Shown: in pieces, positions 57,364 through 64,000 of the stretch
Layout of the letters: the number at the start of each line of letters is the position of its first letter
Position numbering within the stretch: position 1 is the first letter of the stretch
From: Nocardioidaceae bacterium
GTDB taxonomy: Bacteria; Actinomycetota; Actinomycetes; Propionibacteriales; Nocardioidaceae
Length of the DNA stretch: 64,000 nucleotides
Assembly: GCA_029266455.1 (NCBI GenBank)
Contig: JAQSWV010000014.1
Coordinates: 26,306-90,305, forward strand
Direction of reading: 5' to 3'
Program-made: the position numbers and the translations under genes
Notes under the pieces: generated by a model
What the model was told of the DNA's origin: nothing
Seen by the model: the letters and a program-made list of their open reading frames with translations, nothing else
Database searches by the model: none

Positions 57364-58158
57364 TCACGGGTTGCGCCAGTCATCGCCGGCGTTGTCGTGG
57401 CCGTGGGCGGCCATCAGCATCAGCCCGCCGTCGACGGCGTACGACGCGCCGGTGACGTACGACGCCCGCGGCGAGGCGAGGAAGCCGATCACCGAGGCGA
57501 TCTCCACGACGTGCCCCGGGTGGCCGAGCGGATTCCCGGGCCTGCGAGCGTGCCAGGCGTCGGCTGCGGCCTGGCCGGTCATCTCCGTGGCCACCTCGCC
57601 CGGTGCGACGCTGTTGACCGTGATGGCGTGGTCGGCCAGCTCGAGGGCCAGCACCTTGGCGAACATGCCGAGCCCGGCCTTGGCGGCGCAGTAGGCGGCC
57701 GCACCGCGCCGGGGCACGTGCTCGTGGACACTGGTGACGAAGATGATGCGCCCGCCCTGACCCTGCTCGACCATGGTCCGGCCCGCCCGCTGCGCGCAGA
57801 CGAAGGCGCCGTCCAGATCGGTGGCCACGACCGTGCGCCAGGTGTCCAGGTCGGTGTCGAGCACCGTGCCCGACGAGCCGGTCCCCGCATTGTTGACCAG
57901 CACACCGATGCCCCCGAGCCGTCCTATCAGCTCGCCGACGGCGTCATCCGAGGCGAGGTCGGCGACGTCCTGCTGCACGACCGCACAGCGCTGGCCACGC
58001 CGCTCCACGTCGGTACGGGTGGCCTCGGCCCCGTCCGCGTCGGAGTGGTACGTGATCCCGACGTCGAAGCCCTCGTCGGCCAAGAGCCTCGCGGTGGCGG
58101 CACCGATGCCGGAGTCGGCTCCGGTGACGACGGCGACGCGTGGGTATGCGGCGGTCAT
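57364..58158 (-). CDS. Short-chain dehydrogenase/reductase (FabG-like)
   Basis: 264 residues. VAVVTGADSGIGAATARLLA is the dinucleotide loop, LVNNAGTGSSG follows, catalytic Ser/Tyr/Lys in FVTSVHEHVPRRGAAAYCAA K, and ITVNSVAPGEVATEM and GASYAVDGGLMLM near the end. A typical oxidoreductase of the glucose-dehydrogenase/FabG branch; NADP(H) binding is likely from the polar residues after strand 2 (YHSDADGAE). Substrate unknown. ATG 58158 follows GGAAGG. 3' of an SRPBCC/MUG pair with which it may be cotranscribed, 61 bp away. Confidence 0.9.
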   Translation of the reverse strand: MTAAYPRVAVVTGADSGIGAATARLLADEGFDVGITYHSDADGAEATRTDVERRGQRCAVVQQDVADLASDDAVGELIGRLGGIGVLVNNAGTGSSGTVLDTDLDTWRTVVATDLDGAFVCAQRAGRTMVEQGQGGRIIFVTSVHEHVPRRGAAAYCAAKAGLGMFAKVLALELADHAITVNSVAPGEVATEMTGQAAADAWHARRPGNPLGHPGHVVEIASVIGFLASPRASYVTGASYAVDGGLMLMAAHGHDNAGDDWRNP

Positions 58159-58370
58159 GGGTGTCCTTCCCTGCAGTCCGACGGACCTGCTCGTACCCAG
58201 ATCCCCCGGATGCTCACGCTCCCGCCGACGGACAGTCTGGCCACCGCCGCTCCTCGTGTCACACCGCCCGCACCCGCCGGCTCGACTGCCGGCGGGCGGT
58301 ACCGTGCAGCCGTGTCGGCCCCAGCCGACATCCCACCGTGAGACCACCATCCCGGAGCGAGGAGACCGCC

Positions 58371-59066
58371 ATGTCGGACCGCTCGACGCGGGCCGCACTG
58401 GCGCTGACCGGCGCCGCCGGCAGGGTGCTGGCAGGCGTGTTCTTCCTCGTCGGCAAGGCTCGCCGGGCCCGCCACAAGGCCCTACACCCTCGGGGCCGGA
58501 CCGCACCCGGCATGCTGCGTCGCCACGGCGGGTCGCGATCCGGAGTGGCCTGGCTGGACGGGGCCGGTACCGATCGTGTGCTCGTGCGGCTGTCACGGTC
58601 GGCGGGACTGCCCCACCCCCTGCCCGACATCCTCGGGCTGGCGGTGCGCGTGCCCGTCGGCGACGGTCACGGCGACCTGCTGTTCGCGAGCACCGGCAGG
58701 GGACGGCTCAGCAGGTTCCTGCTGCGTCCCGCTCGGCGGCACGAGCGCGCGGCGCACACCACGCTGTTCCCCTTCCGCACGCCCGTCGGCGCAGTGCTGC
58801 TGGCAGCGTTCCCGGCAGGGGTCGGACACTTCGCGCTGGCCTGGTCCCGGCTGACCGGCGACTGGAACGTCATCGGCGAGCTCTCGATGGACTCGGCAGA
58901 CCGGTCGGTCGGGGAGTCACCGGTGTCGTTCGACCCGGTCGTCAACACGGTGCCGGGCCTGGACAGCTATGGGTGGGCCGAGCAGCTCCGACAGTTCTCG
59001 TACGCCGCGGCCCGCCGGTCCAGGGGCCGCGCCGACGCCGACGCCGACGAGGGCCTCGGGCGCTGA
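58371..59066 (+). CDS. Unknown conserved actinobacterial protein
   Basis: 231 residues; I do not recognise the family, though it looks conserved. An N-terminal amphipathic or weak membrane helix (ALTGAAGRVLAGVFFLVGKA) is followed by KALHPRGRTAPGMLRRHGGS and RSGVAWLDGAGTDRVLVRLS. The core is beta-rich: LPDILGLAVRVPVGDGHGDL, TLFPFRTPVGAVLLAAFPA, VSFDPVVNTVPGLDSYGWAE. R-x-S-x-x-x-G-L-P-x-x-x-P-D-x-x-G-L-A-V-R resembles the catalase-like haem fold of some 'phosphodiesterase'-annotated proteins, a weak hint. ATG 58371 follows GGAG. The C-terminus ends in a short Asp-Ala run. Confidence 0.75.
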   Translation: MSDRSTRAALALTGAAGRVLAGVFFLVGKARRARHKALHPRGRTAPGMLRRHGGSRSGVAWLDGAGTDRVLVRLSRSAGLPHPLPDILGLAVRVPVGDGHGDLLFASTGRGRLSRFLLRPARRHERAAHTTLFPFRTPVGAVLLAAFPAGVGHFALAWSRLTGDWNVIGELSMDSADRSVGESPVSFDPVVNTVPGLDSYGWAEQLRQFSYAAARRSRGRADADADEGLGR

Positions 59067-59223
59067 CGACCTCCCCCGAACGGTTGGTCCGCTCGGCGAG
59101 ACCCTACCCAGGGGGTCCCCCGGGGGACTAGCGTGTCCAAATCGGGGTAATGGCGGGCTGTCGCCCCAGGACGGGGCAAATCGCTCGTGCGTGGCGCTTT
59201 CGTAGCGTCTCAGAAGGGCGCGG
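59067..59223. promoter_or_regulatory. Leader of the GGDEF gene with palindrome and direct repeat
   Basis: 157 bp contain a 14-bp perfect palindrome GTCCCCCGGGGGAC (59115-59128) and two similar elements 30 bp apart, ATCGGGGTAATGG (59141) and ACGGGGCAAATCG (59171). The palindrome may end transcription from the upstream gene. The GGGGCAAA-like element invited comparison with a c-di-GMP riboswitch, but the rest of that core was not found. Confidence 0.35.
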
Positions 59224-60717
59224 ATGAGCCGGATCCAGGCCAGCGGTGGACGCGTGATCGGGGCCGCCTACGGGGCCGGAGCACTGGTGAGCGCGTGCGC
59301 GATGATCCTTCCGGGGTGGGAGCCCGCGAACCCCGTCCTGCTGGCGGGTCTGACGGTGACCGCTGCGCTGGTCGGCCTGACCCTGTTCGTCACCTCGTCC
59401 GGCATGCCACCGTCGTGGCTCCTGCACCTGTGTGCGGGGCTCGGCAGCGTGCTGGCCGGGATCGGGATGCTGGCCGCCGGCGGCGGCGCTCCGAGCGCCA
59501 CCATCGCGATGTTCCTGGTGTGGATCGCCTCCGCATCCGTGGTCTTCCTGCCGCGCCCGGGCGCTTACGCCCAGGTAGCGCTGGCCGCGCTCATCCAGTC
59601 CGGGTGCCTCGTGGCCCTCGGGGACGGCCGTCATGCTCCCGCTCGGGTCGCCGCGACCGTCCTCATCGCGACCTTGACCGGGCTGGCCGCCCGCGCATGG
59701 ATGGACCGCGCTGCCCGCGCTGCCGGCACCGACGCGCTCACCGGACTGCCGAACCGCAGCGCCGTCACCAGGCTGCTGGACCGGGAGCTGGCCCGGGCGG
59801 ACCGTGCCGGCCACGAGGTGAGTGTCGTCTGTCTCGACCTCGACAATCTCAAGGCGATCAACGACTCCGATGGTCACGCCGCGGGAGACCGCGCCCTCGT
59901 GGACGTCGCACACTGCTGGAGCGATGAGCTGCGCACGGAGGACGTGCTGGCCCGCGTGGGAGGGGACGAGTTCGTCGCGGTCCTGGTCGGCACGGACGAG
60001 GCGAAGGCCGGGGATGTCGTCCGCCGGCTGGCCACCGCCACCCCGGAACACCTCGGGGCGAGCATCGGTGTCGCGACCGCGCGCACCAGTCTCGATGGTC
60101 CGACCCTGCTCGACCAGGCCGACACGGCGATGTACGAGGAGAAGCGCAGACGCCGGCGGGCCGCGCGCGCCGAGCGCAGCAAGAGGCTTCGGAGCGCGTC
60201 GGTGACACCCGGGCACGACGCTGTCTTCATCCTCGAGGACGACACCTTCATCACGCTGCTGGCGTCGCGCATCAGCGCGGCCCTGGAGGCCGGCGAGACC
60301 TTCGTGGTCATCGCCACCCAGCCGCACCGTGCCGCACTGCGCAGCACTCTCGGTGACCAGCTCCGCATCGCCGAGCAGACCGGTCGCTACCTCGAGCTCG
60401 ACGCCGAGGAGACGCTGGACCACATCGCGCCCGACGGCCGTCCCGACTCGACGTTGATCAACGAGTCGATGGGCAACCTGCTCCGGGGCCTGACGTTCGA
60501 CGGCCGCAAGGTGCAGGCGTACGGAGAGATGGTCGGACTTCTGTGGTCGCGTGAGAACGTGCAGGGCGCCATGGCTCTGGAAGACATCTGGAACGACCTG
60601 CGAGGCCTGATCGATTTCCAGATCCTGTGCGGATACCCGACAGCCGGGTCCGATGCTCTGGACCAGGGCCTCGCCGAGATATGTGCGCGGCACGCCCACG
60701 TGTCCATCGCCGACTGA
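59224..60717 (+). CDS. Membrane diguanylate cyclase with C-terminal MEDS sensory domain
   Basis: 497 residues. Up to six N-terminal helices (VIGAAYGAGALVSACAMILP; VLLAGLTVTAALVGLTLFVT; WLLHLCAGLGSVLAGIGMLA; IAMFLVWIASASVVFL) lead to a GGDEF domain: TDALTGLPNRSAVTRLLDRE, VVCLDLDNLKAINDSDGHAA and RVGGDEFVAVLVG. The intact GGDEF and the RTED inhibitory (I-site RxxD) five residues ahead suggest an active, product-inhibited c-di-GMP synthase. The last 170 residues (HDAVFILEDDTFITLLASRI; LEAGETFVVIATQPHRAALR) look like a MEDS domain, associated with sensing C1 compounds in DcmR. ATG 59224 after AGAAGGGCGCGG. Confidence 0.88.
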   Translation: MSRIQASGGRVIGAAYGAGALVSACAMILPGWEPANPVLLAGLTVTAALVGLTLFVTSSGMPPSWLLHLCAGLGSVLAGIGMLAAGGGAPSATIAMFLVWIASASVVFLPRPGAYAQVALAALIQSGCLVALGDGRHAPARVAATVLIATLTGLAARAWMDRAARAAGTDALTGLPNRSAVTRLLDRELARADRAGHEVSVVCLDLDNLKAINDSDGHAAGDRALVDVAHCWSDELRTEDVLARVGGDEFVAVLVGTDEAKAGDVVRRLATATPEHLGASIGVATARTSLDGPTLLDQADTAMYEEKRRRRRAARAERSKRLRSASVTPGHDAVFILEDDTFITLLASRISAALEAGETFVVIATQPHRAALRSTLGDQLRIAEQTGRYLELDAEETLDHIAPDGRPDSTLINESMGNLLRGLTFDGRKVQAYGEMVGLLWSRENVQGAMALEDIWNDLRGLIDFQILCGYPTAGSDALDQGLAEICARHAHVSIAD

Positions 60718-60735
60718 CAGTCGGGCCGACCCCGG

Positions 60736-61233
60736 TCAGCGGTTGATCTCGACGAGCAGTACCCACGCGCCCATCAGCGCCACGAGCGTCGCGATGACCA
60801 TGCCCGCCGCCACCACGTAGAGCCCACCCAGACCCGCCACCAGCACCGCGATGCCCGCGGCCACGAACGGCAGCGTGGCCGCCTGCCCCAGCACTGCCCG
60901 CAGCACGAAGGCCCCGTGCAGGCCGGGCCCCATCGTCCGCCAGCTCCGCAGGCGCAGCAGCTGGATGGCCCCGACCCACCCCCAGGCGACGAGACCCACC
61001 GCGAGCACCTCTGCCCCGATCAGCGTCGTGCCCTGCCCCGGCACGAGCAGCGATGTGGACGCGGTGAGCACGGCCACCAGCAGAATCAAGGCTTCCGCGG
61101 CGCGGCCGGTGAGGCCGGCTCCGGGATCCGACAGGATCTTGTCCAGGTTGATGGAGACGGCGACGAACACGAGACCGACGAGGACTCCCGCCGCCCCGGC
61201 CTGGGCGAGGAAAAACTCGTGCCACTCGTCCAC
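60736..61233 (-). CDS. Small integral membrane protein, unknown
   Basis: 165 residues with about five hydrophobic segments: AQAGAAGVLVGLVFVAVSIN, AEALILLVAVLTASTSLLV, AEVLAVGLVAWGWVGAIQLL, QAATLPFVAAGIAVLVAGL and AAGMVIATLVALMGAWVLL. Similar proteins are annotated as FtsH-protease modulators or simply unknown. GTG 61233 (VDEWHEFFLAQAGAAG) follows AGGAGGACGTGGCGA; a longer form to 61284 is possible. No partner is evident. Confidence 0.78.
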   Translation of the reverse strand: MDEWHEFFLAQAGAAGVLVGLVFVAVSINLDKILSDPGAGLTGRAAEALILLVAVLTASTSLLVPGQGTTLIGAEVLAVGLVAWGWVGAIQLLRLRSWRTMGPGLHGAFVLRAVLGQAATLPFVAAGIAVLVAGLGGLYVVAAGMVIATLVALMGAWVLLVEINR

Positions 61234-61540
61234 TCGCCACGTCCTCCTCGACGCCGATGCCGACGGAGGGAGTGTAGGTGTCACCGCGGTGCAGCGACCT
61301 GGCGCGGTCGAACATCACACGTCGAAACTCTCGCGCCGCCCTTTCCGTCGGCGGCTTGTCGAAGACCGTACGCAGGTAGCCCGAGCGCCTCGTGCCGGCC
61401 AACCGGTTGGTCGTCCGGAAGCCATACGTAGCCAGCAGCGCCTCGCCCGTGTCGTGACAGGCGTCGGAGGAGATGCCGTATCTGACGACGGCACTGGTGA
61501 GCAACGGCAGTTGGTTCAGGCGCTCCTCGGCCAGGGTCAC
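61234..61540 (-). pseudogene. Orphan coding-like stretch, possibly a decayed or hypothetical gene
   Basis: A frame starting at GTG 61540 reads VTLAEERLNQLPLLTSAVVR, GISSDACHDTGEALLATYGF and RTTNRLAGTRRSGYLRTVFD, with codon third positions mostly G/C and no frameshift until it enters the start of the membrane-protein gene. Beyond about 61240 it runs antisense or out of frame, so it has no credible end. I do not recognise the protein. It may be a truncated hypothetical gene or a remnant. The rest of 61541-61684 holds nothing I can name. Confidence 0.35.
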
Positions 61541-61684
61541 TACCGGGCCGGCAGTGAATCGCCCGACGACCGATCGACGTCAAGCGCTGGAGTGCGAGGG
61601 ACGACCGACCGCCCGCCTGACGTTCGAACACGCGCCGATTTCCACGTTGAGGCGTGATCCACCCGTCGCGGATCAACCGTGGCG

Positions 61685-61972
61685 TCAGGGTCTGGCCAAC
61701 ACCCACACCGGCGAGATGACCGGCTCCTGAGGCTCTAGACCCGCGTCGGCGAGCTTGGGCAGGATCACGTCTGCATAGAACGGTCGCATGTCGGCTTCGC
61801 TTCTCCACACATCGGACAGGAGGAAACCGTCACCCTCGGGACGCGTTAGGTGGACCATGAGTCCGGCTGGCGGGCCGCCCATCTCGGCAATGGCCGCGTT
61901 GACGCTCTCGTCGAGACGATCCGCGTCATCCTTGGATGCGCGTGGAACTCGGGTGTCGACGACGATTGCCAT
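61685..61972 (-). CDS. Small dimeric alpha/beta-barrel (ABM-like) protein
   Basis: 95 residues, of the size and pattern of antibiotic-biosynthesis-monooxygenase/dimeric ferredoxin-like barrels: MAIVVDTRVPRASKDDADRL, PAGLMVHLTRPEGDGFLLSD, VWRSEADMRPFYADVILPKL. Such proteins bind or oxidise small aromatic molecules or haem. ATG 61972 is chosen because GGAGG lies 6-7 nt upstream; the 18 residues encoded upstream would be non-homologous. It is a single gene, followed by nothing recognised. Confidence 0.8.
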   Translation of the reverse strand: MAIVVDTRVPRASKDDADRLDESVNAAIAEMGGPPAGLMVHLTRPEGDGFLLSDVWRSEADMRPFYADVILPKLADAGLEPQEPVISPVWVLARP

Positions 61973-62089
61973 GTGAGCCTCCACAGTTGAACCGGCTCTG
62001 CGGCCCTGGGTGCAGACGCTACCCAACCTGAAAACACCAGGACGAACTCTCGCCCGTGGTCGCCGTCTCAGTTGCTGTGGCGTGCTGGC

Positions 62090-63190
62090 TCACTTCGCAC
62101 TCTTGCCAGCAGACGTTGCTTGGAAGCGGAACTCCACCACGTCGCCGTCGGCCATCACGTAGTCCTTGCCCTCCATGCGCACCTTCCCCGCCGACTTGGC
62201 GGCGGCCATCGACCCCGCCTCGACGAGGTCGTCGTACGAGACGATCTCGGCTTTGATGAAGCCACGCTGGAAGTCGGTGTGGATGACACCCGCGGCCTCG
62301 GGTGCGGTGGCGCCGCGCCGTACCGTCCAGGCCCGGGACTCCTTCGGTCCGGCCGTCAGGTAGGTCTGCAGCCCCAGGGTGTCGAAGCCGACCCGGGCGA
62401 GAACGTCAAGGCCGGGCTCGTCGACGCCGGTCTCCGCCAACAGCTCTCGCGCCTCCGCCTCGTCGTCGAGCTCCACGAGCTCGGCCTCGAACTTCGCGTC
62501 CAGGAAGATGGCCTCGGCCGGCGCCACCAGCTCACGGAGCCCGCCGACCAGCGTCTCGTCGGCGAGCTCATCTGCGTCGCAGTTGAAGACGTACAGGAAG
62601 GGCTTGGCGCTCATCAGCTGCAGCTCGCGCAGGGGGCCGAGGTCGAGGCCGGCCTCGAAGACCGTACGGCCGGAGTCGAGCACCTGCTGAGCCTCTCGGA
62701 CGGCGTCGACCGTGGGCTGCAGCGTCTTGTCCTTCCGGGCGTCCTTCTCCAGCCTGGGCAGGGCGTTGTCGATCGTCTGCAGGTCGGCGAGGACGAGCTC
62801 GGTACGAATCGTCTCGAGATCGTCCGGCGGCGATACCTTCCCGTCGACGTGGGTCACGTCGTCGTCGCGGAACACCCTGGTCACCTGGCAGATCGCGTCG
62901 GACTCCCGGATGTGGGACAGGAACCGGTTGCCCAGCCCCTCGCCCTCACTCGCCCCACGGACGATCCCCGCGATGTCGACGAACTGGACTGTCGCCGGGA
63001 CTGTCCGGCCTGACGTGAACAACTCGGCCAGCACCGGTAGGCGCGGGTCGGGGACACCCACCACGCCGATGTTGGGGTCGATCGTCGCGAAGGGGTAGTT
63101 CGCCGCGAGCACGTCGTTGCGCGTCAGGGCGTTGAAGAGTGTCGACTTGCCCGCGTTGGGGAGACCGACGATGCCGATGGTGAGTGCCAC
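62090..63190 (-). CDS. ychF: Ribosome-associated GTPase/ATPase YchF (OLA1 family)
   Basis: 366 residues. GIVGLPNAGKSTLFNALTRN is the P-loop, TIDPNIGVVGVPDPRLPVLA follows, FVDIAGIVRGASEGEGLGNR is G3 with switch II, and FNCDADEL replaces the G4 NKxD, consistent with ATP preference in this family. The C-terminal TGS domain is GVIHTDFQRGFIKAEIVSYD with GKDYVMADGDVVEFRF. It binds ribosomes and is linked to stress responses. GTG 63190 gives VALTIGIVGLPNAGKS. Divergent from rmuC across 97 bp. Confidence 0.96.
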   Translation of the reverse strand: MALTIGIVGLPNAGKSTLFNALTRNDVLAANYPFATIDPNIGVVGVPDPRLPVLAELFTSGRTVPATVQFVDIAGIVRGASEGEGLGNRFLSHIRESDAICQVTRVFRDDDVTHVDGKVSPPDDLETIRTELVLADLQTIDNALPRLEKDARKDKTLQPTVDAVREAQQVLDSGRTVFEAGLDLGPLRELQLMSAKPFLYVFNCDADELADETLVGGLRELVAPAEAIFLDAKFEAELVELDDEAEARELLAETGVDEPGLDVLARVGFDTLGLQTYLTAGPKESRAWTVRRGATAPEAAGVIHTDFQRGFIKAEIVSYDDLVEAGSMAAAKSAGKVRMEGKDYVMADGDVVEFRFQATSAGKSAK

Positions 63191-63287
63191 GTCGGACCAG
63201 CGTACGGGTGGTGCCTACGCGTGGGATCCGGCGGGAACGCGCACGGATGTCCCGGGAACTGTCGGTGCCAGGTGCGACCGTCGGTTC

Positions 63288-64000
63288 ATGGAGATGTTGA
63301 CGCTGTTCGTGGTCGCGGGGCTGGGGGTGCTGGCCGGCCTCTCGCTCGGCACGCTGCTCGGTGCGCGCGTCCTGCACCGGGACCGCGCTGCGACCGCCGA
63401 CTCCGTGGGGGTGACGATGCAGGTGACGTCGCAGGCGGTGGCACCGGTCCGCGAGAGCCTCGACCGGTTCGACCATCGGCTGCGCGAGCTCGAGAGCTCG
63501 GGCGTCGCCTGGCAGACCAAGCTTCAGGCGCAGGTCGAGACGGTCCGGCTCACGGGCGAGGCGCTGCGGCGCGAGACGCAGGGGCTCGCGACGGCGCTCC
63601 GCCGGCCACAGGTGCGAGGTCAGTGGGGGGAGATGCACCTGCGGCGGGCCGTCGAGCTGGCGGGCATGGTGGAGCGCTGTGACTTCACCCTGCAGACCGG
63701 CGTGCGCAGCGACCAGGGCCTGCTCCGGCCCGACCTGCTGGTGCGGCTGGCGGGCGGCCGGCAGGTGGTGGTCGACGCCAAGGTGCCGCTGGACGCCTTC
63801 CTGCAGGCCACCGAGGCCGACGCCGAGGGCGATGACGCCGCTGCCGGCGACCAGCTGCGCCGGCACGCCGCGCAGGTTCGCCACCACGTCGATGCGCTCG
63901 CCGCCAAGGCCTACTGGCGACAGTTCGCGCCTGCCCCGGAGTTCGTGGTGATGTTCGTTCCGGGTGAGGCGTTCCTGTCCCACGCCCTGGAGGCCGACCC
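63288..64000 (+). CDS. rmuC: DNA recombination protein RmuC, N-terminal part
   Basis: Truncated by the window end after about 237 residues. A membrane helix (LFVVAGLGVLAGLSLGTLLG) is followed by a coiled-coil-like helix (SLDRFDHRLRELESSGVAWQ) and the RmuC core: RRPQVRGQWGEMHLRRAVEL, GLLRPDLLVRLAGGRQVVVD AKVPLDAF, and FVPGEAFLSHAL. RmuC limits inversion or recombination at inverted repeats and belongs to the PD-(D/E)XK-like fold. ATG 63288 or 63294 start. The gene continues beyond the window. Confidence 0.92.
   Translation, partial: MEMLTLFVVAGLGVLAGLSLGTLLGARVLHRDRAATADSVGVTMQVTSQAVAPVRESLDRFDHRLRELESSGVAWQTKLQAQVETVRLTGEALRRETQGLATALRRPQVRGQWGEMHLRRAVELAGMVERCDFTLQTGVRSDQGLLRPDLLVRLAGGRQVVVDAKVPLDAFLQATEADAEGDDAAAGDQLRRHAAQVRHHVDALAAKAYWRQFAPAPEFVVMFVPGEAFLSHALEAD

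Noticed and set aside
59129..59223. Cyclic-di-GMP riboswitch ahead of the GGDEF gene
   Set aside because: A GGGGCAAA-like string is present, but I could not assemble the conserved GEMM helices or tetraloop-receptor pair.

Overview
The window is high-GC, gene-dense chromosomal DNA from an actinobacterium. I infer a member of the Nocardioidaceae or a close relative. The evidence is pervasive G/C third positions, many GTG starts with GTGA stop/start overlaps, a mycothiol gene (mshB), and blocks of gene order that I recall from Mycobacterium tuberculosis and other actinomycetes. No rRNA, tRNA, prophage, transposase or CRISPR array was recognised. Both ends cut genes: an AdnA/UvrD-type helicase on the left and rmuC on the right.

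Layout. (1) 1-12 kb resembles the Rv3202c-Rv3214 neighbourhood: helicase, alkyltransferase-like protein, moeZ, TetR, DUF3107, ferritin-like protein, DEAD-box helicase, L,D-transpeptidase, ParA, SDR, PHP phosphoesterase, zinc-ribbon protein, Nudix and histidine phosphatase. The PHP gene is bracketed by two oppositely oriented arrays of one ~20-bp repeat core, the most unusual structure in the window. (2) 12-16.5 kb: DUF2332, stress protein, methyltransferase, CoA-ester lyase and EamA transporter. (3) 16.5-25 kb is an envelope-stress block: cytosolic MgtE-like CBS protein, DUF1003, Mrp and TatB on +, then a Tat-exported glycosidase, HtrA, anti-sigma factor and ECF sigma factor on -, with a divergent O-methyltransferase. 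(4) 25-37.5 kb: leucyl aminopeptidase, DUF3117, enoyl-CoA hydratase, M14 peptidase, Tag glycosylase, SRPBCC and DivIVA proteins, FolP2, LOG protein, then lysine/diaminopimelate genes dapE, dapD and dapC with a 7Fe ferredoxin. (5) 37.9-45 kb: GNAT, flavin reductase, mshB, S9 peptidase, SGNH hydrolase and a Nudix-kinase fusion.

(6) 45-48.6 kb is the succinate dehydrogenase operon sdhCAB, followed by a pterin dehydratase and a protein of unknown function. (7) 50-56.1 kb looks like an accessory catabolic cluster: a FAD oxidoreductase and a GcvT-like C1 transferase divergent from a TetR gene across a 22-bp palindrome, then a polar amino-acid ABC transporter headed by three tandem 19-20-bp repeats. 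(8) 56.3-64 kb: MUG-type glycosylase coupled to an SRPBCC gene, SDR, an unknown protein, a membrane GGDEF-MEDS protein, small proteins, ychF and rmuC.

The genes form short operons often joined by 1-11-nt overlaps. Recurrent curiosities are GC-rich minisatellites (around folP2, inside htrA and the aminopeptidase gene), two probable non-standard start codons (CTG for the DEAD-box gene, ATC for the O-methyltransferase), and two unrelated DNA glycosylase genes each coupled to an SRPBCC-domain gene. References to M. tuberculosis gene order are from memory and were not searched.
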